Of a DNA stretch of 64,000 nt, positions 1-11,600 are shown one piece after another. The translations under genes were made by a program, and so were the position numbers. Positions within the stretch are counted from its first letter, which is position 1; every line of letters begins with the position of its first letter. A model generated the notes under the pieces. The model searched no databases and was not told the DNA's origin. It saw only the letters and a list, made by a program, of their open reading frames with translations. Location: the NCBI GenBank assembly GCA_018806985.1, contig JADANN010000384.1:1-64000 (forward strand), given 5' to 3'. This stretch comes from Angiostrongylus vasorum. Lineage: Eukaryota; Nematoda; Chromadorea; Rhabditida; Metastrongylidae.

Positions 1-2620
1 GCGGGCAGCGCCGTTCGCAACAGAGGAGAAGTGAGGGCAGCACCATTCGCAACAGAGACTAGGTGCGGGTAGCCTGTTTCGCCTCAAAGGCGAAGTGCTG
101 GCAGCACTGTTGACCTCAGAAGCGATGTGCGCGCACCACTGTTCGACTCAGTGGAAAAGTGCGGGCAGCACCGTTCGCAACGGAGACAAGGTGCGTGTAG
201 CCTGCATCGAATCAAGGACGATGTGCGGGCGCCACCGTTCGACTAAGTGGAGAAGTGGGGGCTGCACCATTAGCTGCAGAGGAGAAGTGAGGTCAGTACC
301 ATTCACAAGAGAGACAAGGTGCGGCTAGCCTGCTCCGCCTCAAAGGCGAAGTGCGGGCAGCACCATTCACAACAGAGGAGAAGTGAGGGCAGCACCATTC
401 ACAAGAGAGACAAGGTGCGGGTAGCCTGTTTGCCTCAAATGCGAAGAGCCGGCACCACCGTTCGACTAAGTGGAGAAGTGCGGGCAGCACTATTCGCAAC
501 AGAGGAGAAGTGAGGGCAGCACCATTCGCAACAGAGACAAGGTGCGGGTAGCCTGTTTGCCTCAAATGCGAAGAGCCGGCACCACCGTTCGACTAAGTGG
601 AGAAGTGCGGGCAGCACTATTCGCAACAGAGGAGAAGTGAGGGCAGCACCATTCGCAACAGAGGCAAGGTGCGGGTAGCCTGTTTGCCTCAAATGCGAAG
701 AGCCGGCACCACCGTTCGACTAAGTGGAGAAGTGCGGGCAGCACTATTCGCAACAGAGGAGAAGTGAGGGCAGCACCATTCGCAAACAGAGGCAAGGTGC
801 TGGTAGCCTGTTTCGCCTCAAGGGCGAAGTGCGGGCAGTACTGTTGCATCAGAGGCGACGAGCGGGCAGCGCCGTTCGCAACAAAGGAGAAGTGAGGGCA
901 GCACCATTCGCAACAGAGGAGAAGTGAGGGCAGCACCATTCGCAACAGAGGAGAAGTGCGGGCAGCACCATTCGCAACAGAGATTAGGAGCGGGTAGCCT
1001 GTTTCGCCTCAAAGGCGAAGTGCCGGTCACCACCGTTCGACTCAGTGGAGAAGTGCGGGCAGCACCATTCGCAACAGAGGAGAGGTGAGGGCAGCACCAT
1101 TCGCAACAGAGACAAGGTGCGGGTAGCCTGTTTCGCCTCAAAGGCGAAGTGCTGGCAGCACCGTTCGACTAAGTGGAGAAGTGCGGGCAGCACTATTCGC
1201 AACAGAGGAGAAGTGAGGGCAGCACCATTCGCAAACAGAGACAAGGTGCTGGGTAGCCTGTTTCGCCTCAAGGGCGAAGTGCGGGCAGTACTGTTGCATC
1301 AGAGGCGACGAGCGGGCAGCGCCGTTCGCAACAGAGGAGAAGTGAGGGCAGCACCATTCGCAACAGAGATTAGGAGCGGGTAGCCTGTTTCGCCTCAAAG
1401 GCGAAGTGCTGGCAGCACTGTTACCTCAGAAGCGATGTGCGCGCACCACTGTTCGACTCAGTGGAAAAGTGCGGGCAGCACCGTTCGCAACGGAGACAAG
1501 GTGCGTGTAGCCTGCATCGAATCAAGGACGATGTGCGGGCGCCACCGTTCGACTAAGTGGAGAAGTGGGGGCTGCACCATTAGCTGCAGAGGAGAAGTGA
1601 GGTCAGTACCATTCACAAGAGAGACAAGGTGCGGGCTAGCCTGCTCCGCCTCAAAGGCGAAGTGCGGGCAGCACCATTCACAACAGAGGAGAAGTGAGGG
1701 CAGCACCATTCACAAGAGAGACAAGGTGCGGGTAGCCTGTTTGCCTCAAATGCGAAGAGCCGGCACCACCGTTCGACTAAGTGGAGAAGTGCGGGCAGCA
1801 CTATTCGCAACAGAGGAGAAGTGAGGGCAGCACCATTCGCAACAGAGACAAGGTGCGGGTAGCCTGTTTGCCTCAAATGCGAAGAGCCGGCACCACCGTT
1901 CGACTAAGTGGAGAAGTGCGGGCAGCACTATTCGCAACAGAGGAGAAGTGAGGGCAGCACCATTCGCAACAGAGGCAAGGTGCGGGTAGCCTGTTTGCCT
2001 CAAATGCGAAGAGCCGGCACCACCGTTCGACTAAGTGGAGAAGTGCGGGCAGCACTATTCGCAACAGAGGAGAAGTGAGGGCAGCACCATTCGCAAAAGA
2101 GGCAAGGTGCTGGTAGCCTGTTTCGCCTCAAGGGCGAAGTGCGGGCAGTACTGTTGCATCAGAGGCGACGAGCGGGCAGCGCCGTTCGCAACAAAGGAGA
2201 AGTGAGGGCAGCACCATTCGCAACAGAGGAGAAGTGAGGGCAGCACCATTCGCAACAGAGGAGAAGTGCGGGCAGCACCATTCGCAACAGAGATTAGGAG
2301 CGGGTAGCCTGTTTCGCCTCAAAGGCGAAGTGCGGTCGCCACCGTTCGACTCAGTGGAGAAAGTGCGGGCAGCACCGTTTGCAGCAGAGGAGAGGTGAAG
2401 GGCAGCACCATTCGCAACAGAGACAAGGTGCGGGTAGCCTGTTTCGCCTCAAAGGCGAAGTGCTGGGCAGCCACCGTTCGACTAAGTGGAGAAGTGCGGG
2501 GCAGCACCATTCGCAACAGAGGAGAAGTGAGGGCAGCACCATTCACAAGAGAGACAAGGTGCGGGTAGCCTGTTTTCGCCTCAAATGCGAAGAGCCGGCA
2601 CCACCGTTCGACTAAGTGGA
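1..2620. repeat. Higher-order unit of about 1.31 kb, duplicated in tandem
   Basis: The block starting at 1 recurs starting near 1,312 with only a few single-base differences. The landmark AGCGATGTGCGCGCACCACT occurs at 121 and again at 1,431 (offset 1,310). The rare class with TGCATCGAATCAAGGACGAT follows in both, as does the block with GGTCAGTACCATTCACAAGA. Similarity persists to about 2,400 and then fades. Pieces of the same block return near 9,900-10,560 and 12,060-12,700, in slightly rearranged order. The array therefore has at least three levels: monomer, multi-monomer block of about 100-200 bp, and kilobase-scale duplication. Confidence 0.85.
78..94. repeat. Hairpin of the class B monomer (type example)
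   Basis: TTCGCCTCAAAGGCGAA is a perfect 7-bp stem (TTCGCCT with AGGCGAA) closed by CAA. It is repeated very many times through the array in class B monomers. Class D monomers hold a related shorter dyad (GCCT, CAG, AGGC). Variants in which one arm has decayed (TTTGCCTCAAATGCGAA) are common near 430-740 and 1,740-2,010. The dyad is the most regular secondary-structure feature of the array. Whether it has a function is unknown. Confidence 0.8.
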
Positions 2621-5600
2621 GAAGTGCGGGCAGCACTATTCGCAACAGAGGAGAAGTGAGGGCAGCACCATTCGCAACAGAGGCGAAGTGAGGGCAGCCA
2701 CCATTAGACAACAGAGGAGAAGTGAGGGCAGCACCATTCGCAACAGAGACAAGGTGCGGGTAGCCTGTTTCGCCTCAAAGGCGAAGTGCGGGCAGCCACC
2801 GTTCGACTAAGTGGAGAAGTGGGGGCTGCACCATTAGCTGCAGAGGAGAAGTGAGGGTCAGCACCATTCACAAGAGAGACAAGGTGCGGGTAGCCTGTTT
2901 GCCTCAAATGCGAAGAGCCGGCACCACCGTTCGACTAAGTGGAGAAGTGCGGGCAGCACTATTCGCAACAGAGGAGAAGTGAGGGCAGCACCATTAGCAA
3001 CAGAGGAGAAGTGAGGGCAGCACCATTCGCAACAAAGACAAGGTGCGGGTAGCCTGCTTCTCCCCCAAAGGCGAAGTGCTGGCAGCACCGTTCGACTAAG
3101 TGGAGAAGTGCGGGGCAGCACCATTCGCTACAGAGGAGAAGTGAGGGCAGCACCATTCGCAACAGAGACAAGGTGCGGGTAGCCTGTTTCGCCTCAAATG
3201 CGAAGTGCCGGGCACCACCGTTCGACTAAGTGGAGAAGTGCGGGCAGCACTATTCGCAACAGAGGAGAAGTGAGGGCAGCACCATTAGCAACAGAGGAGA
3301 AGTGAGGGCAGCACCCATTCGCAACAGAGACAAGGTGCGGGTAGCCTGCTTCTCCCTCAAAGGCGAAGTGCTGGCAGCACCGTTCGACTAAGTGGAGAAG
3401 TGCGGGGCAGCACCATTCGCTGCAGAGGAGAAGTGAGGTCAGCACCATTCACAAGAGAGACAAGGTGCGGGTAGCCTGTTTGCCTCAAATGCGAAGAGCC
3501 GGCACCACCGTTCGACTAAGTGGAGAAGTGCGGGCAGCACTATTCGCAACAGAGGAGAAGTGAGGGCAGCACCATTCGCAACAGAGACAAGGTGCGGGTA
3601 GCCTGTTTGCCTCAAATGCGAAGAGCCGGCACCACCGTTCGACTAAGTGGAGAAGTGCGGGCAGCACCATTCGCAACAGAGACAAGGTGCTGGGTAGCCT
3701 GTTTCGCCTCAAAGGCGAAGTGCGGGCACCACTGTTCGACTCAGTGGAAAAGTGCGGGCAGCACCATTCGCAACAGAGAAAAGGTGCTGGTAGCCTGTTT
3801 CGCCTCAAAGGCGAAGTGCGGGCACCACTGTTCGACTCAGTGGAAAAGTGCGGGCAGCACCATTCGCAACAGAGACAAGGTGCTGGTAGCCTGTTTCGCC
3901 TCAAAGGCGAAGTGCGGGCACCACTGTTCGACTCAGTGGAAAAGTGCGGGCAGCACCATTCGCAACAGAGAAAAGGTGCTGGTAGCCTGTTTCGAATCAA
4001 GGACGATGAGCGGGCGCCATCGTTCGACTGAGTGCAGAAGTGCGGGCAGCACCATTCGCAGCAGAGGAGAATTGCGGGCAGCACCGTTCGCAACAGAGAC
4101 AAGGTGCGGGTTGCCTGTTTCGAATCAAAGGACGATGAGCGGGCGCCACCGTACGACTAAGTGTAGAAGTGTGGGCAGCACCATTCACAAAAGAGGAGAA
4201 GTGAGGGCAGCACCGTTCGCAACAGAGAAAAGGTGCTGGTAGCCTGTTTCGAATCAAGGACGATGAGCGGGCGCCATCGTTCGACTGAGTGGAGAAGTGC
4301 GGGCAGCACCATTCGCAGCAGAGGAGAATTGCGGGCAGCACCGTTCGCAACAGAGACAAGGTGCTGGGTTGCCTGTTTCGCCTCAAGGGCGAAGTGCTGG
4401 CAGCACTGTTGCCTCAGAGGCGAAGAGCGGGCAGCGCCGTTCTACTAAGTGGAGAAGTCGCGGGCAGCACCATCCACAACAGAGGAGAAGTGAGGGCAGC
4501 ACTATTAGCAACAGAGGAGAAGTGAGGGCAGCACTATTCGCAAAAGAGGCAAGGTGCTGGTTGCCTGTTTCGCCTCAAGGGCGAAGTGCTGGCAGTACTG
4601 TTGCCTCAGAAGCGAAGAGCGGGCAGCGCCGTTCTCCTAAGTGGAGAATCGCGGGCAGCACCATCCGCAACAGAGGAGAAGTGAGGGCAGCACTATTAGC
4701 AACAGAGGAGAAGTGAGGGCAGCAGCATTCGCAACAGAGACAAGGTGCGGGTAGCCTGTTTCGCCTCAAAGGCGAAGTGCTGGCAGTACTGTTGCCTCAG
4801 AAGCGAAGAGCGGGCAGCGCCGTTCTCCTAAGTGGAGAATCGCGGGCAGCACCATCCGCAACAGAGGAGAAGTGAGGGGCAGCACCATTCGCAACAGAGG
4901 AGAAGTGAGGGCAGCACCATTCGCAACAGAGGCAAGGTGCTGGTAGCCTGTTTCGCCTCAAAGGCGAAGCGCGGGCAGTACTGTTGCATCAGAAGCGAAG
5001 AGCGGGCGGCGCCGTTCGCCTAAGTGGAGAATCGCGGGCAGCACCATTCGCAACAGAGACAAGGTGCGGTTAGCCTGCTTGGCCCCAAAGGCGAAGTGCT
5101 GGCAGCACTGTTGCCTCAGAAGCGAAGAGCGGGCACCACTGTTCGACTCATTGGAAAAGTGCGGGCAGCACTATTCGCAACAGAGGAGAAGTGAGGGCAG
5201 CACCGTTCTCAACAGAGACAAGGTGCGGGTAGCCTGTTCCGCCTCAAAGGCGAAGTGCGGGCAGCACCATTCGCAACAGAGGAGAAGTGAAGGCAGCACC
5301 ATTCGCAACAGAGACAAGGTGCGGGTAGCCTGTTTCGCCTCAAAGGCGAGGTGCGGGCACCAGTGTACGAGTAAGTGTAGAAGTGCGAGCAGCACCATTC
5401 ACAACAGAGGAGAAGTGAGGGCAGCACCATTAGCAACAGAGGAGAAGTGAGGGCAGCACCATTCGCAACAGAGACAAGGTGCGGGTTGCGTGTTTCGCCT
5501 CAAAGGCGAGGTGCGGGCACCACCGTACGAATAAGTGTAGAAGTGCGAGCAGCACCATTCACAACAGAGGAGAAGTGAGGGCAGCACCATTCTCAACAGA

Positions 5601-8600
5601 GACAAGGTGCGGGATGCCCTGCTTGGCCCCAAAGGCGAAGTGCTGGCAGCACTGTTGCCTCAGATGCGATAGTGCACGCACCACTGTTCGACTCAGTGGA
5701 AAAGTGCGGGCAGCACCGTTCGCAACAGATACAAGGTGCGTGTAGCCTGCTTCGCCTCAATGGCGAAGTGCGGTCGCCACCGTTCGACTAAGTGGAGAAG
5801 TGCGAGCAGCACCATTCACAACAGAGGAGAAGTGAGGGCAGCACCATTAGCAACAGAGGAGAAGTGAGGGCAGCACCGTTCTCAACAGAGACAAGGTGCG
5901 GGATGCCTGCTTGGCCCCAAAGGCGAAGTGCTGGCAGCACTGTTGCCTCAGATGCGAAGTGCGCGCACCACTGTTCGACTCAGTGGAAGAAGTGCGGGCA
6001 GCACCATTCGCAACAGAGGAGAAGTGAGGGCAGCACCGTTCGCAACAGAGGCAAGGTGCGGGTAGCACCGTTCGCCTCAGAGAGAAGTGCGGGCAGCACC
6101 ATTCGCAACAGAGGAGAAGTGAGGGCAGCACCGTTGCAACAGAGGGTAGAAGTGCGGGCAGCACCATTCGCAACAGAGACAAGGTGCGGGTAGCCTGTTT
6201 CGCCTCAAAGGCGAGGTGCGGGCACCACCGTACGACTAAGTGTAGAAGTGCGGGACAGCACCATTCGCAACAGAGGAGAAGTGAGGGCAGCACTATTAGC
6301 AACAGAGGAGAAGTGAGGGCAGCACCATTCGCAACAGAGACAAGGTGCGGGTAGCCTGTTCCGCCTCAAAGGCGAAGTGCGGGCAGCACTATTCGCAACA
6401 GAGGAGAAGTGAGGGCAGCACCATTCGCAACAGAGACAAGGTGCGGGTAGCCTGTTTTCGCCTCAAAGGCGAAGAGCCGGGCACCACCGTTCGACTAAGT
6501 GGAGAAGTGCGGGCAGCACCATTCACAACAGAGGAGAAGTGAGGGCAGCACCATTAGCAGCAGAGGAGAAGTGAGGGCAGCACCGTTCGCAACAGAGACA
6601 AGGTGCGGGTAGCCTGCTTTCGCCTCAAATGGCGAAGTGCTGGCAGCCACCGTTCGACTAAGTGGAGAAGTGCGAGCAGCACCATTCGACAACTAGAGGA
6701 GAAGTGAGGGCAGCACCATTAGCAACAGAGGAGAAGTGAGGGGCAGCACCATTCGCAACAGAGACAAGGTGCGGGTAGCCTGTTTCGCCTCAAAGGCGAG
6801 GTGCGGGCACCACCGTTCGCATAAGTGTAGAAGTGCGAGCAGCACCATTGCACAACAGAGGAGAAGTGAGGGTGCAGCACCATTAGCAACAGAGGAGAAG
6901 TGAGGGCAGCACCGTTCGCAACAGAGACAAGGTGCGGGTAGCCTGCTTCGCCTCAATGGCGAAGTGCGGGTCGCCACCGTTCGACTGAAAGTGGAGAAGT
7001 GCGAGCAGCACCATTCACAACAGAGGGAGAAGTGAGGGCAGCACCATTAGCAACAGAGACAAGGTGCTGGGTAGCCTGTTTCGCCTCAAAGGCGAAGTGC
7101 GGGCAGTACTGTTGCATCAGAAGCGAAGAGCGGGCAGCGCCGTTCGCCTAAGTGGAGAATCGCGGGCAGCACCATTCGCAACAGAGACAAGGTGCGGTTA
7201 GCCTGTTTGGCCCCAAAGGCGAAGTGCTGGCAGCACTGTTGCCTCAGAAGCGAAGAGCGGGCACCACTGTTCGACTCATTGGAGAAAGTGCGGGCAGCAC
7301 CATTCGCAACAGAGGAGAAGTGAGGGCAGCACCGTTCGCAACAGAGACAAGGTGCGGGCTAGCCTGTTTCCGCCTCAAAGGCGAAGTGCGGGCAGCACCA
7401 TTCGCAACAGAGGAGAAGTGAAGGGCAGCACCATTCGCAACAGAGACAAGGTGCGGGTAGCCTGTTTCGCCTCAAAGGCGAAGTGCGGGCACCACTGTTC
7501 GACTAAGTGGAGAAGTGCGGGCAGCACCATTCGCAACAGAGGAGAAGTGAGGGCAGCACCATTCGCAACAGAGAGCAAGGTGCGGGATAGCCTGTTTCGC
7601 CTCAAGGGCGAAGTGCGGGCAGCACTGTTTCGCAACAGAGGCAGAGGTGCGGGCAGCGCTGTTTCGCAACAAAGGACGAGGTGCGGGGCAGCACCGTTCG
7701 CAACAGAGGAGAAGTGCGGGCAGCACCATTCGCAACAGAGGAGAAGTGCGGGCAGCACCATTCGCAACAGAGACAAGGTGCGGGTAGCCTGTTTCGCCTC
7801 AAAGGCGAAGTGCGGGCGCCAGTGTACGACTAGTGTGAAGTGCAGCAGCACCATTCACAACAGAGGAGAAGTGAGGGCAGCACCATTAGCAACAGAGGAG
7901 AAGTGAGGGCAGCACCATTCGCAACAGAGACAAGGTGCGGGTAGCGTGTTTCGCCTCAAAGGCGAGGTGCGGGCACCACCGTACGACTAAGTGTAGAAGT
8001 GCGAGCAGCACCATTCAACAGAGGGAGAAGTGAGGGCAGCACCATTAGCAACAGAGGAGAAGTGAGGGCAGCACCGTTCTCAACAGAGACAAGGTGCGGG
8101 TAGCCTGTTTCGCCTCAAAGGCGAAGTGCGGGTCGCCACCGTTCGACTAAGTGGAGAAGTCGCGGGCAGCACCGTTCTCAACAGAGACAAGGTGCGGGAT
8201 GCCTGTTTGGCCCCCAAAGGCGAAGTGCTGGCAGCACTGTTGCCTCAGATGCGATGTGCGCGCACCACTGTTCGACTCAGTGGAAAAGTGCGGGCAGCAC
8301 CGTTCGCAACAGAGACAAGGTGCGTGTAGCCTGCTTCGCCTCAATTGCGAAGTGCGGTCGCCACCGTTCGACTAAGTGGAGAAGTGCGAGCAGCACCATT
8401 CACAACAGAGGAGAAGTGAGGGCAGCACCATTAGCAACAGAGGAGAAGTGAGGGCAGCACCGTTCTCAACAGAGACAAGGTGCGGGATGCCTGCTTGGCC
8501 CCAAAGGCGAAGTGCTGGCAGCACTGTTGCCCTCAGAAGCGAAGAGCGGGCACCACTGTTCGACTCATTGGAAAAGTGCGGGCAGCACTATTCGCAACAG

Positions 8601-11600
8601 AGGAGAAGTGAGGGCAGCACCGTTCTCAACAGAGACAAGGTGCGGGTAGCCTGTTCCGCCTCAAAGGCGAAGTGCGGGCAGCACCATTCGCAACAGAGGA
8701 GAAGTGAGGGGCAGCACCATTAGCAACAGAGGAGAAGTGAGGGCAGCACCATTCGCAACAGAGACAAGGTGCGGGTAGCCTGTTTCGCCTCAAAGGCGAG
8801 GTGCGGGCACCACCGTACGAATAAGTGTGAGAAGTGCGGACAGCACCATTCAACAACAGAGGAGAAGTGAGGGCAGCACCATTAGCAACAGAGGAGAAGT
8901 GAGGGCAGCACCGTTCTCAACAGAGACAAGGTGCGGGTAGCCTGTTCCGCCTCAAAGGCGAAGTGCGGGCAGCACCATTCGCAACAGAGGAGAAGTGAAG
9001 GCAGCACCATTCGCAACAGAGACAAGGTGCGGGTAGCCTGTTTCGCCTCAAAGGCGAGGTGCGGGCACCAGTGTACGAGTTAGTGTAGAAGTGCGAGCAG
9101 CACCATTAACAACAGAGGAGAAGTGAGGGCAGCAGCATTAGCAACAGAGGAGAAGTGAGGGCAGCACCGTTCTCAACAGAGACAAGGTGCGGGTAGCCTG
9201 CTTTCGCCCTCAATGGCGAAGTGCGGGTCGCCACCGTTCGACTAAGTGGAGAAGTGCGAGCAGCACCATTCACAACAGAGGAGAAGTGAGGGGCAGCACC
9301 ATTAGCAACAGAGGAGAAGTGAGGGCAGCACCATTCGCAACAGAGACAAGGTGCGGGTAGCCTGTTTCGCCTCAAAGGCGAAGTGCGGTCACCACCGTAC
9401 GAATAAGTGTAGAAGTGCGAGCAGCACCATTAACAACAGAGGAGAAGTGAGGGCAGCAGCATTAGCAACAGAGGAGAAGTGAGGGCAGCACCGTTCTCAA
9501 CAGAGACAAGGGTGCGTGTAGCCTGCTTCGCCTCAATGGCGAAGTGCGGTCGCCACCGTTCGACTAAGTGGAGAAGTGCGAGCAGCACCATTCACAACAG
9601 AGGAGAAGTGAGGGCAGCACCATTAGCAACAGAGACAAGGTGCTGGTAGCCTGTTTCGCCTCAAAGGCGAAGTGCGGGCAGTACTGTTGCATCAGAAGCG
9701 AAGAGCGGGCAGCGCCGTTCGCCTAAGTGGAGAATTGCGGGCAGCACCATTCGCAACAGAGACAAGGTGCGGTTAGCCTGCTTGGCCCCAAAGGCGAAGT
9801 GCTGGCAGCACTGTTGCCTCAGAAGCGAAGAGCGGGCACCACTGTTCGACTCATTGGAAAAAGTGCAGGGCAGCACCATTCGCAACAGAGGAGAAGTGAG
9901 GTCAGTACCATTCACAAGAGAGACAAGGTGCGGCTAGCCCTGTTCCGCCTCAAAGGCGAAGTGCGGGCAGCACCATTCACAACAGAGGAGAAGTGAGGGC
10001 AGCACCATTCACAAGAGAGACAAGGTGCGGGTAGCCTGTTTGCCTCAAATGCGAAGAGCCGGCACCACCGTTCGAATAAGTGGAGAAGTGCGGGCAGCAC
10101 TATTCGCAACAGAGGAGAAGTGAGGGCAGCACCATTCGCAAAAGAGGCAAGGTGCTGGTAGCCTGTTTCGCCTCAAGGGCGAAGTGCGGGCAGTACTGTT
10201 GCATCAGAGGCGACGAGCGGGCAGCGCAGTTCGCAACAAAGGAGAAGTGAGGGCAGCACCATTCGCAACAGAGGAGAAGTGAGGGCAGCACCATTCGCAA
10301 CAGAGGAGAAGTGCGGGCAGCACCATTCGCAACAGAGATTAGGAGCGGGTAGCCTGTTTCGCCTCAAAGGCGAAGTGCGGTCGCCACCGTTCGACTCAGT
10401 GGAAAAGTGCGGGCAGCACCGTTTGCAGCAGAGGAGAGGTGAGGGGCAGCACCATTCGCAACAGAGACAAGGTGCTGGTAGCCTGTTTCGAATCAAGGAC
10501 GATGTGCGGGCGCCACCGTTCGACAAAGTGGAGAAGTGCGAGGCAGCACCATTCGCAACAGAGGAGAAGTGAGGGCAGCACCATTCACAACAGAGACAAG
10601 GTGCGGGTAGCCTGTTCCGCCTCAAAGGCGAAGTGCGGGCAGCACCGTTCGAGTAAGTGGAGAAGTGCGGGGCAGCACCATTCGCTACAGAGGAGAAGTG
10701 AGGGCAGCACCATTCACAAGAGAGACAAGGTGCGGGTAGCCTGTTTGCCTCAAATGCGAAGTGCGGGCACCACCGTTCGACTAAGTGGAGAAGTGCGGGC
10801 AGCACCATTCGCAACAGAGGAGAAGTGAGGGCAGCAGCATCTCGCAACAGAGGAGAAGTGAGGGCAGCACCATTCGCAACAGAGACAAGGTGCGGTTAGC
10901 CTGCTTGGCCCTCAAAGGCGAAGTGCTGGCAGCACTGTTGCCTCAGAAGCGAAGAGCGGGCAGCACCGTTCGCCTAAGTGGAGAATGCGGGCAGCACCAT
11001 CCGCAACAGAGGAGAAGTGAGGGCAGCACCATTCGCAACAGAGGAGAAGTGAGGGCAGCACCATTCGCAACAGAGGACAAGGTGCTGGGTAGCCTGTTTC
11101 GCCTCAAAGGCGAAGCGCGGGCAGTACTGTTGCATCAGAAGCGAAGAGCGGGCGGCGCCGTTCGACTCATTGGAAAAGTGCGGGCAGCACCATTCGCAAC
11201 AGAGGAGAAGTGAGGGCAGCAGCATTCGCAACAGAGACAAGGTGCGGGTAGACATGTTTCGCCTCAAAGGCGAAGTGCTGGCAGTACTGTTGCCCTCAGA
11301 AGCGAAGAGCGGGCAGCGCCGTTCTCCTAAGTGGAGAATCGCGGGCAGCACCATCCGCAACAGAGGAGAAGTGAGGGCAGCACCATTCGCAACAGAGGAG
11401 AAGTGAGGGGCAGCACCATTCGCAACAGAGGCAAGGTGCTGGTAGCCTGTTTCGCCTCAAAGGCGAAGTGCGGGCAGTACTGTTGCATCAGAAGCGAAGA
11501 GCGGGCAGCGCCGTTCGACTCATTGGAAAAGTGCGGGCAGCACCATTCGCAACAGAGGAGAAGTGAGGGTCAGCTACCATTCGCAACAGAGACAAGGTGC

